From a virus, in the IMG/VR virus record IMGVR_UViG_3300042691_038490, positions 1 to 64,000 of that record: a DNA stretch of 64,000 bases; one strand, given 5' to 3'. The position numbers and the translations under genes were made by a program. Position 1 is the stretch's first letter. The number at the start of each line of letters is the position of its first letter. Under the pieces are notes generated by a model. The model searched no databases. It saw only the letters and a program-made list of their open reading frames with translations, and was not told where the DNA came from. Positions 17,327-26,972 of the stretch are shown here, piece by piece.

Positions 17327-19350
17327 GTTAAATTTAAAAATGGATATAAAAATTGAACAGCTCCAGTATTTACGCCAGAACTATCATCAAGATAGCTATT
17401 ATTTTCTCCAAAGAATATCATAATTGTACAACTATCAGCTTTGCCAGTAGTTCCATCGTCCTGTGGAGAACTTACAAATGTTGGTATTATGACTTGATAA
17501 TCTAAAAACTGCCATTGATTAAATATTGAGCTTTGACTTGTCTCAGCAAGTTTTTTAAATTTTATTATTGGTTGACCGAGCCATTGACTATACGCTTCAT
17601 ATACTTTAGATCCATCATAAGTATTAAAATAAGTATAAGTAGAACTATTTCCAAGAAGATTTACTCCTCCTCCATGTATTATAGAATAATTTAAATAACT
17701 TTGTATTGCCCCTTTAGTAAAGTATAAACCAATTCCCCCAAAATTTAGTGACCTTAATGGATCTTGACTAAGTACTTTATAAAAAGATCCAAAATTAACA
17801 TATGTTTGCGTGGTAATTGGAACAGTATACATTATATAAAATAAACTCCAATCATTCGCTGAGTTAGTTGTGCTTATAGGATTTTTTGTAATGTTTATAT
17901 TTTTTGGTAGACCTAAACTTGAACCAAAACTAGCAGCTTTTAAAGAATGAATTCTACCACCTCCATTTGGTATATTTTCAGCGTCTCCATTTGTTTTTAA
18001 ATAATATTTTAAAAATATATTATAATATGGACCATATTGTGACCAACCAGGAGGAGCTTGCTCTGTCCATTTAGCAACTCCATCTTGTGTAGGTAAATTT
18101 TTGAATTGATTATAAGGAATTAAGGAATTATTATTTATCATTTGTTGATATGGATAAGGAAAAGTTCCATAACTGTCATAAAGAATATTACCACTGGCAA
18201 AAATTCCTCTTCTTCCAAAATCTGGATCAAGATCAAAATTAAAACTTAAAGATGCGGTTTTATTACTACCAATTGAAGAATCATAATTTATATTATTAAA
18301 TTTACAACCGCTAAATATAAATCTTGTAGGATAAGTCCCATTAGTATTGGTGCATTTATTAAAGTTAACTACAATATTATAATCATCATCACTATTTAAA
18401 GTTTGTAAAAATGAACCAGTTAATGTTTCTTTTACTGTGAAACTTGCATTTAATGTTCCATTAATTGGAAATTCTATTTTTCTTAAAAGAGGTAATTTAT
18501 AATTTACTGCACGATATGCTTTTCTGTTAAAATTTAAATTAAAATCTAAACTCTGAATTGTATCTGTATAAAAAGCGACTCCATCACTATTTGTATAGAA
18601 TGTTATATTTGCATCTCCAGGTAAAAGTATATTTTGTCCACTTATATTAGGATCATTGTAATTAAAAGTTTTTGGAATTAAAATTTTGTCTGACTGATTT
18701 TCTGCAAATCCAGATTTTAGATTTAATGTAGAATATGGGATATTTAAGCCACTAGAATAGTAAGTTATATTATCTGCGACATAACTCTGATTGACTTCTG
18801 GCATGTTACCAACGCTAACATTAAAAGAATATTCATTTAAATAAGCGTTTTGAAAGTTCAAAACTCCATAATTTTTTGAATTAGGATCAGCTATATCGCT
18901 AAATCCAGTTGGATAAATTGCATCATATGATAAGGGTTCGTTTATTAAAAGATCTTCATTATTTTTATTTATAATAAGATAAAAATCTTTTTTATTTAAT
19001 AAAGAATTATTTGTACATAAACCAGAAAACATGGGTGCTTGAGAAATTGATTGAAAATTTGCTACATCAAAATTTAACTTATTTTCATTTGTAACGCCAT
19101 CTGGAATATAAGAAAAATTAAAAGAAACTTCTGGAGCCAATCCTTGACCTCTAAATATGTTTTGTTTTTGACCAAAACCTTGAGCATTATTTTCATTTTT
19201 TTGAATTGAATAATTAAAAGATTGTATCTTTTCTAGTTTTTTTAGTACTTTATAGCCACTAAAATAATAATTAGTATACTCATTTTGTTCCCCAGAATAT
19301 GGACCAACAAACAATCCTTCTACATTATAAATTATTCTATTCCTTGACAT
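17323..19350 (-). CDS. Large virion structural protein (tail-associated)
   Basis: 675 residues, rich in Asn, Tyr, Ser and Phe, with beta-strand patterns throughout and no enzymatic motif. Regions such as 'PTRFIFSGCKFNNINYDSS' followed by 'SLSFNFDLDPDFGRRG' look like repeated beta-sandwich elements of tail tube or baseplate proteins. It converges with the methyltransferase gene, overlapping it by 4 nt at the stop codons. Only its location among fibre genes supports the tail assignment. Confidence 0.75.
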   Translation of the reverse strand: MSRNRIIYNVEGLFVGPYSGEQNEYTNYYFSGYKVLKKLEKIQSFNYSIQKNENNAQGFGQKQNIFRGQGLAPEVSFNFSYIPDGVTNENKLNFDVANFQSISQAPMFSGLCTNNSLLNKKDFYLIINKNNEDLLINEPLSYDAIYPTGFSDIADPNSKNYGVLNFQNAYLNEYSFNVSVGNMPEVNQSYVADNITYYSSGLNIPYSTLNLKSGFAENQSDKILIPKTFNYNDPNISGQNILLPGDANITFYTNSDGVAFYTDTIQSLDFNLNFNRKAYRAVNYKLPLLRKIEFPINGTLNASFTVKETLTGSFLQTLNSDDDYNIVVNFNKCTNTNGTYPTRFIFSGCKFNNINYDSSIGSNKTASLSFNFDLDPDFGRRGIFASGNILYDSYGTFPYPYQQMINNNSLIPYNQFKNLPTQDGVAKWTEQAPPGWSQYGPYYNIFLKYYLKTNGDAENIPNGGGRIHSLKAASFGSSLGLPKNINITKNPISTTNSANDWSLFYIMYTVPITTQTYVNFGSFYKVLSQDPLRSLNFGGIGLYFTKGAIQSYLNYSIIHGGGVNLLGNSSTYTYFNTYDGSKVYEAYSQWLGQPIIKFKKLAETSQSSIFNQWQFLDYQVIIPTFVSSPQDDGTTGKADSCTIMIFFGENNSYLDDSSGVNTGAVQFLYPFLNLT

Positions 19351-19371
19351 TATCCTTAATCCTTAATTAGG

Positions 19372-19378
19372 ATTACAC
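19372..19378 (-). promoter_or_regulatory. Late-gene GTGTAAT motif
   Basis: GTGTAAT lies 21 nt before the ATG at 19350, farther than usual. The spacer contains the near-palindrome AATCCTAATTAAGGATT. Confidence 0.5.
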
Positions 19379-19386
19379 TTTATTCT

Positions 19387-20727
19387 TTACCATTCAGATA
19401 GAGCTGTTCTAAGCCATTTGGATCCATTGTGAAAGTAAAGATATCTTGAATCTAAAATAAGTTGTCCACTTATACCAGCAGAATTTGATGTTGCTGGTGA
19501 ATTGACTGTATTACGTAATATTATTTTATTTTTAATAAATGTACCGTTAGCAAAATCAAGAGATAAAGTGCATGCACCCGCAGAATTTTTAGCATTAACT
19601 GTTGAATCGCCAATTACTGCTGATCCATCGTGGGTAATATTTATGCATTTTCCACCCAATGCTAAACCATTATTTGCCTGAATCGTATTACATGATCCAC
19701 CCAAAATTGATCCATAGTCTCCTCTGATGATATTATTTGAACCACCAAGAATTGAGGAAAATAGACTTATATTTGCACATTCTCCAACAACATTTGTACC
19801 AACTACACAATTAAATAGTCCATTTAGAACCGTGCTATATTTTGACCAAGAACATTCATCAGATGTTGTGATCCCTATTTTATTTTCAGCTCCACCACCA
19901 ATTAAATTTGATGAGGTATAAGTACCTCTAATTTCATTACATGTTCCATTTAAAATTGTATTACAATATGAATTTATGCAATTAGAACTTCCATTAAGTA
20001 TTGCTGCGCTACTTGATTGATATACGCTATTATTATTTCCATTACCGATAAAAGTATAACTTGAATTAGGCGCAGCTAAATTGAGGCATCCATTTCCAAT
20101 AAAAGCCATACAATTTACAGCTCCTATTTGATTCTCGGCGCCATGCGCAATTACATTCCCACGTCCACAACCTCCACAACAAATATTATTTCTCGTACCA
20201 CCTATGACACTAGAATGTGGTGCATCTACTATATTACAATATCCTCCTCCGACCATTGAGTTAAAACCATTAACATAATTGCATTCTCCGCCAGCAATAA
20301 CTGCTAAATTAGCTGAAGCAACATTTCTATGTCCACCACCGATAAAAGATCTTTGACTTGAATTTGTAACACAATTATAAACTCCTCCGCCAATAAAAGA
20401 AAGATCTGCGCATGTTTGATTTAATTCTCCTCCAACTATTGATGATCCAGAAGCAAATGCACAATTACTTTGTCCACCGACTATTGAAATATGATCACCA
20501 CGTCCACAATTATTTTGTCCACCAAGGATTGATGTATATGATCCAACTATAATATTATTACTTCCACCAACAACGGTAGTATAATTTCCAGATGAAACAT
20601 TATATTTACCACCAACTACTGTTTGTCCGCAGCAAAGAGCAGTGAAATTGAAATTATTTTCAACATATCCTTCTAATGTTCCATCAGAGCGAACACTTCT
20701 AAAAACTACTTCGTTATTTGAGATCAT
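19387..20727 (-). CDS. Cys-rich beta-roll (YadA-head-like) fibre protein
   Basis: 446 residues. More than twenty repeats of the type 'GGxNNxxxGxxxSIxGG' form a predicted trimeric beta-roll. Most repeats contain Cys at similar places (GGQNNCG, GGECNYV, GGYCNIV), an unusual density. The last 60 residues are a non-repeat domain ending 'WLRTALSEW', shared with the protein at 22202-22894. Its start overlaps the stop of the upstream LamG-like gene by 4 nt, so the two are coupled. Confidence 0.85.
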   Translation of the reverse strand: MISNNEVVFRSVRSDGTLEGYVENNFNFTALCCGQTVVGGKYNVSSGNYTTVVGGSNNIIVGSYTSILGGQNNCGRGDHISIVGGQSNCAFASGSSIVGGELNQTCADLSFIGGGVYNCVTNSSQRSFIGGGHRNVASANLAVIAGGECNYVNGFNSMVGGGYCNIVDAPHSSVIGGTRNNICCGGCGRGNVIAHGAENQIGAVNCMAFIGNGCLNLAAPNSSYTFIGNGNNNSVYQSSSAAILNGSSNCINSYCNTILNGTCNEIRGTYTSSNLIGGGAENKIGITTSDECSWSKYSTVLNGLFNCVVGTNVVGECANISLFSSILGGSNNIIRGDYGSILGGSCNTIQANNGLALGGKCINITHDGSAVIGDSTVNAKNSAGACTLSLDFANGTFIKNKIILRNTVNSPATSNSAGISGQLILDSRYLYFHNGSKWLRTALSEW

Positions 20728-21731
20728 ACAAATGGATACCTCCTAAAATCACCGCCATTATATAAGTAATTAACTTCTTCAGCAGATAGAGCTTTTCTTT
20801 TCCAAAAGCCCATATATTTAACACTTGAACTACTATAGTATTCTGTTAAATTAACAGGAGTACCATTAGTTGAGCCATTTGGACTTGCTCCAATTCCCCA
20901 GCCCTGGTAGCTTGGGTTGTTGTATATTGAGCCTAATTGATAAGCTGCATATGATGTTGATCTCTCTAGTGCGCCATTAATATATAGTTTTATTATTTTG
21001 CTTGTTGCATCATTTGTAGCAACCACTTGTGTAAATGCTGAAGTACTGATTTGTGTATCAGATACAGCCCTTACCCAATTATAATTAAATGGCTGACTAT
21101 GTCTACCCAAAGAGAATGATAAATATGGGCCATACGCCGTATTTGAAGGATTTACAAATTCAAAATGAAAACCTAATTTACCAAATGGATTACCCATTAA
21201 AAATCCATTATTGATTCTTTTCACTTCAAAGCTTATAGAAAAATCTATATTTGAGACACTTGGTTCAATAAGATTTGATGTATAATTTAAGAGACATCCA
21301 TTATAGGATGGATTCGTAAAACCATTTTCTGTACTAAAAGATATTTCAGCAGAGGTAGGATTTTGAAAATTATAAGATCCAATTATATCTTGTGCATCAG
21401 ATATAAAGTTCCACCAATTCGATGGAGTAGGAACAGGGAGTTGAACAGGAGAAACTAGAGGATCTTGAAGACCAGCTCCCCATGAGGCTAGTCTCGCTCT
21501 TACCCAAGTATTTGTATTTATACAATAATAAATATGATGATCATCAAAAGCTATATTACCTTTAGTTCCAAAATCTCCTGTAGTATCTGGAGCAGACACA
21601 ATATTTAAATCTCTATTTAAATTTGGATCTACACTTAGTCTATATCCAGAAACTACAAATTGATTAGTATTATTATCAATAAATAATTGTTTTCCTGGAG
21701 AGTTATAATATATTGAATTAATTGTTGCCAT
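20724..21731 (-). CDS. LamG/concanavalin-like lectin fibre protein
   Basis: 335 residues. The N-terminal 80 residues carry the 'GNIAFDDHHIYYCINTNTW' module also found at the C-termini of neighbouring fibres. Residues about 105-335 form a laminin-G/concanavalin-like domain: 'SNWWNFISDAQDIIG', 'FSISFEVKR', 'IIKLYINGALERS', 'MGFWKRKALSAEEVNYLYNGG'. Such domains bind glycans, so this is a candidate receptor-binding protein. It is coupled to the beta-roll gene downstream. Confidence 0.85.
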   Translation of the reverse strand: MATINSIYYNSPGKQLFIDNNTNQFVVSGYRLSVDPNLNRDLNIVSAPDTTGDFGTKGNIAFDDHHIYYCINTNTWVRARLASWGAGLQDPLVSPVQLPVPTPSNWWNFISDAQDIIGSYNFQNPTSAEISFSTENGFTNPSYNGCLLNYTSNLIEPSVSNIDFSISFEVKRINNGFLMGNPFGKLGFHFEFVNPSNTAYGPYLSFSLGRHSQPFNYNWVRAVSDTQISTSAFTQVVATNDATSKIIKLYINGALERSTSYAAYQLGSIYNNPSYQGWGIGASPNGSTNGTPVNLTEYYSSSSVKYMGFWKRKALSAEEVNYLYNGGDFRRYPFV

Positions 21732-21732
21732 A

Positions 21733-22164
21733 TTAAGATATTCCTTGCGTTGACGCTATATTTACCCATCCAGTATAATTATTATTTACTATACCAAGTA
21801 AAATAACACCTTGAGGAGCATTTATTGATAGTACTTCATCTGACTTATCAAATACTTGATTTGATGCATATCCGCTAATAGTTAATGGTAATGCTGAAGA
21901 AAGATTTTTAATGTAAATTAATTTTTTATCTAATACATCTGGCATATATCCAGTATAACTCATTTCAACGTCAGAATAAAAAATATTAGTTGAGTTAGTT
22001 ATATTAAAATTTGTATTTTTATAAAAATCATAATCTTGAGTCAGATTACCAAAATATATATTTGCTGGTTCATTGTTACCGCTAATGCGAACATAACGTA
22101 AATCTAATTGACCAGAATTAGTTAACTGTTGTGTGAATATTTGTAATCCATTAAATGTACGCAT
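21733..22164 (-). CDS. Fibre adaptor protein
   Basis: 143 residues. The first 28 residues (MRTFNGLQIFTQQLTNSGQ and LDLRYVRI) are nearly identical to the start of the protein at 22899-23165, indicating a shared attachment domain. The rest is beta-rich with 'KLIYIKNLSSALPLTISGY'. It starts one base from the LamG-like gene stop. It probably joins distal fibre subunits to the tail. Confidence 0.75.
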   Translation of the reverse strand: MRTFNGLQIFTQQLTNSGQLDLRYVRISGNNEPANIYFGNLTQDYDFYKNTNFNITNSTNIFYSDVEMSYTGYMPDVLDKKLIYIKNLSSALPLTISGYASNQVFDKSDEVLSINAPQGVILLGIVNNNYTGWVNIASTQGIS

Positions 22165-22172
22165 TTAATAGA

Positions 22173-22179
22173 ATTACAC
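22173..22179 (-). promoter_or_regulatory. Late-gene GTGTAAT motif
   Basis: GTGTAAT lies 8 nt before the ATG at 22164, at the head of the three-gene fibre group 22164 to 19387. Confidence 0.65.
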
Positions 22180-22201
22180 AAAAATTCAAAAAAATACTAA
22201 A

Positions 22202-22894
22202 TTACCACTCTGACAGAGCTGTTCTACGCCATTTTATACCATTATGAGAATAAATGTAATTAGAATCTGTAGCGATTTGACCAGATACTCCAAATGATGT
22301 AGAAGAAGATGGTATATAATTATTTGTAAGAAATATACCTTTAAATATGCCTGTTTGTCTTACATTTAAATTACCAGCGATATCTACTTTTTCTTGTGGT
22401 TGATATGTACCAAAACCAATTTTTTCATGAGGCTCTAAAGCAAATACTCCGCTTTGTTCGATGTGATTAAATCTTTCATCTATTGAGTATGCTGTTAAAA
22501 CTGCCTGACTGAAAAAATTTGGAGGGTTTGCCAGCGGTACGGTTAGACCAGTAGAATTTATTTGAATTGGATTATCTCCTTGAATTCTTCCTTGGGTAGA
22601 TGTTCCAGTTCTAATAAACCATTTTTGTGTTCTAATATGACGACTTAATTGAGCTTCATTTGATTGAGCAAAATTAAAAAATGCTTTGAATCCAGTAATA
22701 GTTCCAGGAAATGGTAATGGTTTTTCTGTACCATCAGAGAATAAATATCTTACGGTATAAATTCCGACATTAGTTGATGGATTAAATGGAACAAATGAGT
22801 TATTCGTATATCCAGATGGAATATAAGAGGTGCCAGCTAGGGTAGTAGTGCCACTTACATTAAAATTACCAGTTATTATTGTAATATCTGCCAT
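22202..22894 (-). CDS. Fibre protein with C-terminal SEW module
   Basis: 230 residues. Mostly beta-strand with 'TGNFNVSGTTTLAG' at the N-terminus. The last 45 residues ('FGVSGQIATDSNYIYSHNG' then 'KWRRTALSEW') match the end of the Cys-rich beta-roll protein at 19387-20727. The shared end suggests an interchangeable tip or attachment module. It lies 4 nt from the upstream adaptor gene. Confidence 0.75.
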   Translation of the reverse strand: MADITIITGNFNVSGTTTLAGTSYIPSGYTNNSFVPFNPSTNVGIYTVRYLFSDGTEKPLPFPGTITGFKAFFNFAQSNEAQLSRHIRTQKWFIRTGTSTQGRIQGDNPIQINSTGLTVPLANPPNFFSQAVLTAYSIDERFNHIEQSGVFALEPHEKIGFGTYQPQEKVDIAGNLNVRQTGIFKGIFLTNNYIPSSSTSFGVSGQIATDSNYIYSHNGIKWRRTALSEW

Positions 22895-22898
22895 AAAA

Positions 22899-23165
22899 TT
22901 ATCCTATGGTTAGAGTTGGGGAAAATAAGGTTCCAGCGGAAGAAATCAAAACTTGTTGTCCATTTAATAAAAAATTTCCATTTACTGATATACCATTATT
23001 AAATATACCAGAACTATTTACCGTTAAATTTTGACCAGTAACTATAGCTCCTTGATTTAAATTTACTATAGAGTTATTACCTGTTATACGAACATATCTA
23101 AGATCTAGTTGGCCACTATTAGTCAATTGCTCAGTAAATATCTGTAGACCATTAAATGTACGCAT
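22899..23165 (-). CDS. Small fibre adaptor protein
   Basis: 88 residues. N-terminal 28 residues are almost the same as in the 143-residue protein at 21733-22164 (MRTFNGLQIFTEQLTNSGQ). The C-terminal part has 'VNSSGIFNNGISVNGNFLLNG' type fibre repeats. A GTGTAAA variant of the late motif is 7 nt upstream. Probably an attachment subunit for the 22202-22894 fibre. Confidence 0.75.
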   Translation of the reverse strand: MRTFNGLQIFTEQLTNSGQLDLRYVRITGNNSIVNLNQGAIVTGQNLTVNSSGIFNNGISVNGNFLLNGQQVLISSAGTLFSPTLTIG

Positions 23166-23172
23166 ATAATGA

Positions 23173-23179
23173 TTTACAC
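23173..23179 (-). promoter_or_regulatory. Late-gene motif, variant GTGTAAA
   Basis: GTGTAAA lies 7 nt before the ATG at 23165. It differs from the consensus only in the last base. Confidence 0.5.
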
Positions 23180-23186
23180 TTTTAAA

Positions 23187-25109
23187 TTAAGATTTACTAT
23201 GATATAATAGACTTGCTAGGTAGTTTGTAACTTGATGTTCTGAGGCTATTTCTTGTATATTTTTAACTTGATCTTGGTTTTGATCAAATGGTTTTTCTAG
23301 ATATTCTTCAATTTTAGATTTCCAATTTTCTGGAGATTCATTAGCTATAATGATTTCAGAAATTTTTTCAGCATCTTCTTTTTGCTGATTGCTTAATTTT
23401 TTAACATTAAATTTCTTTCTTACAGCAGATTTTACTTGTTCTTCTAAATCTTGACTAGCCAATATATTTTCTTTAATTTTAGTTACAGAAAAATTAGAGC
23501 TTGCTCCGATTGGAGATATGTTCTTTGTTGATTGAGGAATACCTGTTGATCCAGATGGTCTACCTGCTGGAGCAGCTCCTCCACCAATAATTGGTTGATA
23601 AAGGCCTTGATCTTTAAGTTGTCTAAATTTAATTTGTGACTCAACTGATTCTTGATTTGTTGGGAGTCTACCACTATCAATGGCTTGTAAGCCTTCTTCT
23701 GGAGTAAGAACTCCAAGTTCAATAAGACGATTAAATATACGAGAATATTGTACGTCATCTTTAAGATTCATTTCTTCAAAAGATGGTGTTGGGAAATTTT
23801 TAAAACCAAGATCTTTACTCATTCTGCGAATTTCTGGAATCAAAAATTCATTTAAGAAAACTTCACGAGCTTGCTTTAATCTTTCTACAAATACTTGAAC
23901 CTTAATACTTTGATTAGCAAATTTTTCACTACCAATAAGAACATTGTTAAGTCCAATTTGAATATCACGATCAACAACTTCATATTTTTGTGGACCAATT
24001 AGATTTCCAATATCTGGGATTACAAACTGAGCTTTTGTTGTGTAATCGGCAATTAAAACTCTGCCAACACTTTGATTTTCAAATAAAGCCTGCATTGCTT
24101 GTAGATTCTTTTGATTAACGCCGCCTTTATCTGGATCAGTTCCCATGGTAACAAGTAAAACTGCTTGTTGCATGGTTCTAGTGACAGCCATATCCATTTT
24201 TTTCATTTCAAGTTTCCAGTTGATATCATCAAGAACTGGAAAACCCATTGGGATAGAAAGTGGCTCGTAATCTTGTTTTTTATAGAATACAGCGGCCAAT
24301 CTCTTACCATCTAATGGAAGAAGAATATAAGAAATTCCTTTATTTCTAACTTGTTCTTTAATTTCTGGTGGAAGCGATTCATAAACTTCTTTATCTTCAT
24401 CAGTTTTAGGATCTCTAAGTCTTTCTAATTCATAATCACTTAAAAGTTTATAATACATATTAAATGAATAATTTACTGTTCCACCAACATATACGTCTGC
24501 TGGATTAATAATAGTATAGCGAGCTGGAAGTTTAACGCTTCCATCTTGAGCAATTGATTTTAACTTTGAGCCAAATGTTTGGGTAACTCTAAGAAGTTGT
24601 TCTGGATTTAAAGATGTATCAAATCTATATGTAAATACATTTCCACTACGATAGTATTCACGAAAAAATTGATCTTGGAAACTAGCAAGATTTATTTTCT
24701 TAAAGTAGGCTTCAAAAAACTCTCTAGCTTTTTGACTACCTCCACTTAAATATATTGGACTACTAGAAAATTCTGTCATCAAATCAATTGTATTCCTAAA
24801 AATTGCAACATTATAATAGGCTTTTTGACAGAGGATAATTGCGTCACGAACATCTAAAGTCGAAAGATTTTTAACATATGTTGAGTATCTAAAAGGAATT
24901 AATCCAGTATCAATATTAGTAAATCTATTAGTTCTTTCTATTGTAGAAGCTGCGTTTCTACGAACTCCAGTAGCGGCAGCTCTAGCTTCTGACATTTTAA
25001 TTTTTGCTTTATTAACGTCACTACCATATACCATTAATGGTGTGGCTTCCGATATTGGAACTGCAAAAGATGCTTGTACTTCTTCTATTTTCTTGGTTTT
25101 TTTGCTCAT
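23187..25109 (-). CDS. Portal protein
   Basis: 640 residues. It forms the DNA-entry ring of the head. A disordered N-terminus is followed by the portal core: 'ILCQKAYYNVAIFRNTIDLM', 'FFREYYRSGNVFTYRF', 'INPADVYVGG', and the long stem region 'KMDMAVTRTMQQAVLLVTMG'. The last 80 residues are charged and helical. It lies directly downstream of the large terminase, the usual pairing. Length is in the range of large myovirus portals. Confidence 0.85.
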   Translation of the reverse strand: MSKKTKKIEEVQASFAVPISEATPLMVYGSDVNKAKIKMSEARAAATGVRRNAASTIERTNRFTNIDTGLIPFRYSTYVKNLSTLDVRDAIILCQKAYYNVAIFRNTIDLMTEFSSSPIYLSGGSQKAREFFEAYFKKINLASFQDQFFREYYRSGNVFTYRFDTSLNPEQLLRVTQTFGSKLKSIAQDGSVKLPARYTIINPADVYVGGTVNYSFNMYYKLLSDYELERLRDPKTDEDKEVYESLPPEIKEQVRNKGISYILLPLDGKRLAAVFYKKQDYEPLSIPMGFPVLDDINWKLEMKKMDMAVTRTMQQAVLLVTMGTDPDKGGVNQKNLQAMQALFENQSVGRVLIADYTTKAQFVIPDIGNLIGPQKYEVVDRDIQIGLNNVLIGSEKFANQSIKVQVFVERLKQAREVFLNEFLIPEIRRMSKDLGFKNFPTPSFEEMNLKDDVQYSRIFNRLIELGVLTPEEGLQAIDSGRLPTNQESVESQIKFRQLKDQGLYQPIIGGGAAPAGRPSGSTGIPQSTKNISPIGASSNFSVTKIKENILASQDLEEQVKSAVRKKFNVKKLSNQQKEDAEKISEIIIANESPENWKSKIEEYLEKPFDQNQDQVKNIQEIASEHQVTNYLASLLYHSKS

Positions 25110-25120
25110 TTAACGTAAAT

Positions 25121-25127
25121 ATTACAC
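25121..25127 (-). promoter_or_regulatory. Late-gene GTGTAAT motif
   Basis: GTGTAAT lies 11 nt before the portal ATG, directly after the terminase stop codon. Confidence 0.6.
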
Positions 25128-26972
25128 TTATTTTATCATTATTGGCGTAAATGTGTTAGATATCTCCTCTTTTGGTGCGTTTATTATATCATTATAGCAC
25201 TTCAAACCCCAATTTGCTAATAAAAGTGCAGAATAATTATCTTTTCTAGCTTTATTTGCGGATGAACTTCTTTTAAGATGTTGAGGTAAATCGAATGATT
25301 GAGTGCCTCTTGCTGTAGATGAATGTTCTATAAGAGTACATTGTTTTTTCGTTTGATAGATAAAATCATCTTGATTCTCTATGAAATCTAAAGTAGACCA
25401 ATCTTTCTTTTCCTCTGATTTCATAAGGTCTACAGGTATATTTTGATTAAATTGACCTTCGAAGAAACTATCATTTGCGCATGTTTTACTAGCAAACCAT
25501 ATTTTCTTATAATCAATAGACGCTTGTAGATGTTCATTAGATTTTCTTATAAAGCTGCTAGTGAATACTTGATTAAAAGCTATCTTTTTCGCTTCCAAGT
25601 TATAAGAGTTTCTAGCTCTTCTTATTTCTTGGTCATAATCTACTCCCTCTAAATCTGAATTAAATTCAAAAGAATTAATTTTAAAATTATTATTTTTAAA
25701 TAACTCTGATTCATTACAAGCAGAAAGAAATATGTCTGCGCCAGCATTATCAAGAATCATAAATACAATATTAAAATTAGTCATTATATAATATAAATAT
25801 TGTACGTGATTTTTTAGGTTTCCAAGTCCTGCGTATGTATGAACTAATGTGCCTGTTTTTGTTTCGTCATCAATTTCTATAACTGCCATAGCAAAATAAT
25901 CCGCATTAGGACTATCGCTCATGTTAGGATCAATTCCTAAAATATATTTTTTGTTAGCTAAACCTTTCATAAGAGTATGTGGAGCTTGGCCATTTGGTAT
26001 TGTACATTCTTCCATTTTTTTAGCACTAAAATAACTATCACTACCATCAATAAATCTAGCGCAATATTCTCTAAGGAAACTACTATGACTTGATCCACCT
26101 GCTTGAGCTTCTTCAATAATTGTTTTATCAATCATTTCTTCTGGAAGTGCTTCGTAGCTCATTTGAGAAACAAAATATGTTGCTTCATTCTCTTCTTTAG
26201 AATAAATTTTTTCTGTCCATTCGTTGTAAGTCTTGTAAAGGTTTTCAAAAGTATAGCTTGCAGATGAGAGAGCAATCATTTTACTATTATTTGGAAATAC
26301 CATCCTATCTTCATCTTTCATGACTCCTTCTTTAATAAGGTTATCCTCTATCTCCCTTATCTCCATTCGCTCTTTCATGTTTTGAGGAGCAACTAAGAAT
26401 GGCATAAGAACTGTTTTAACTATATCTTCTGATAATAGCAAGAACTCATCAAGTACAAGTACATTAGCTCGAAAACCTCGAATCTTTTCACCACTTAATG
26501 GAATTGCTACAATACTTCCTCCGTTTATTTGCCATTCATATTGATCGTTTCTTTTACTTTTTGCACCAAAAGCTTGTTTTAATAATTCTCCACCTTTGCT
26601 ATCTACAATCTTTTCTAAATTATTAAATATAAATCTAGCAGTTCTAAATGTAGGACCAGCAATCAGGATTTTAGTATTTGGTTCAAAAATACATTGTAAG
26701 AAACAAAAAACTGAAGCCATGAATGATTTACCACATCCACGACCAAAAACACACATATTAAAATTTCTATTAAGTAAACCTTTTAGATGTATTTCTTGAT
26801 AAGGAGCGAGTTTAATTCCACTAATTAATTCAGTAGTAAAACCTAAATTTGCCCTTAAAAACTTTGCTAATGTAATCTTAGCTTCTTTATCATTAAGTAT
26901 ACCTTTTAATTGAGAAAGCTCAAGATTAATATCTGGATAGTCTTTTTTATATTTATCTGGACAGTATATCAT
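25128..26972 (-). CDS. Terminase large subunit
   Basis: 614 residues. The DNA-packaging motor: ATPase with Walker A FGRGCGKS (about 76-83), Walker B VLVLDE (171-176), and a C-terminal RNase H-like nuclease starting YILGIDPN (Asp348) with a second acidic site at ILDNAGAD (Asp408). It works with the portal at 23187-25109. Its start overlaps the stop of the ERCC4-type nuclease gene by 4 nt, so the packaging genes are coupled. Confidence 0.95.
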   Translation of the reverse strand: MIYCPDKYKKDYPDINLELSQLKGILNDKEAKITLAKFLRANLGFTTELISGIKLAPYQEIHLKGLLNRNFNMCVFGRGCGKSFMASVFCFLQCIFEPNTKILIAGPTFRTARFIFNNLEKIVDSKGGELLKQAFGAKSKRNDQYEWQINGGSIVAIPLSGEKIRGFRANVLVLDEFLLLSEDIVKTVLMPFLVAPQNMKERMEIREIEDNLIKEGVMKDEDRMVFPNNSKMIALSSASYTFENLYKTYNEWTEKIYSKEENEATYFVSQMSYEALPEEMIDKTIIEEAQAGGSSHSSFLREYCARFIDGSDSYFSAKKMEECTIPNGQAPHTLMKGLANKKYILGIDPNMSDSPNADYFAMAVIEIDDETKTGTLVHTYAGLGNLKNHVQYLYYIMTNFNIVFMILDNAGADIFLSACNESELFKNNNFKINSFEFNSDLEGVDYDQEIRRARNSYNLEAKKIAFNQVFTSSFIRKSNEHLQASIDYKKIWFASKTCANDSFFEGQFNQNIPVDLMKSEEKKDWSTLDFIENQDDFIYQTKKQCTLIEHSSTARGTQSFDLPQHLKRSSSANKARKDNYSALLLANWGLKCYNDIINAPKEEISNTFTPIMIK

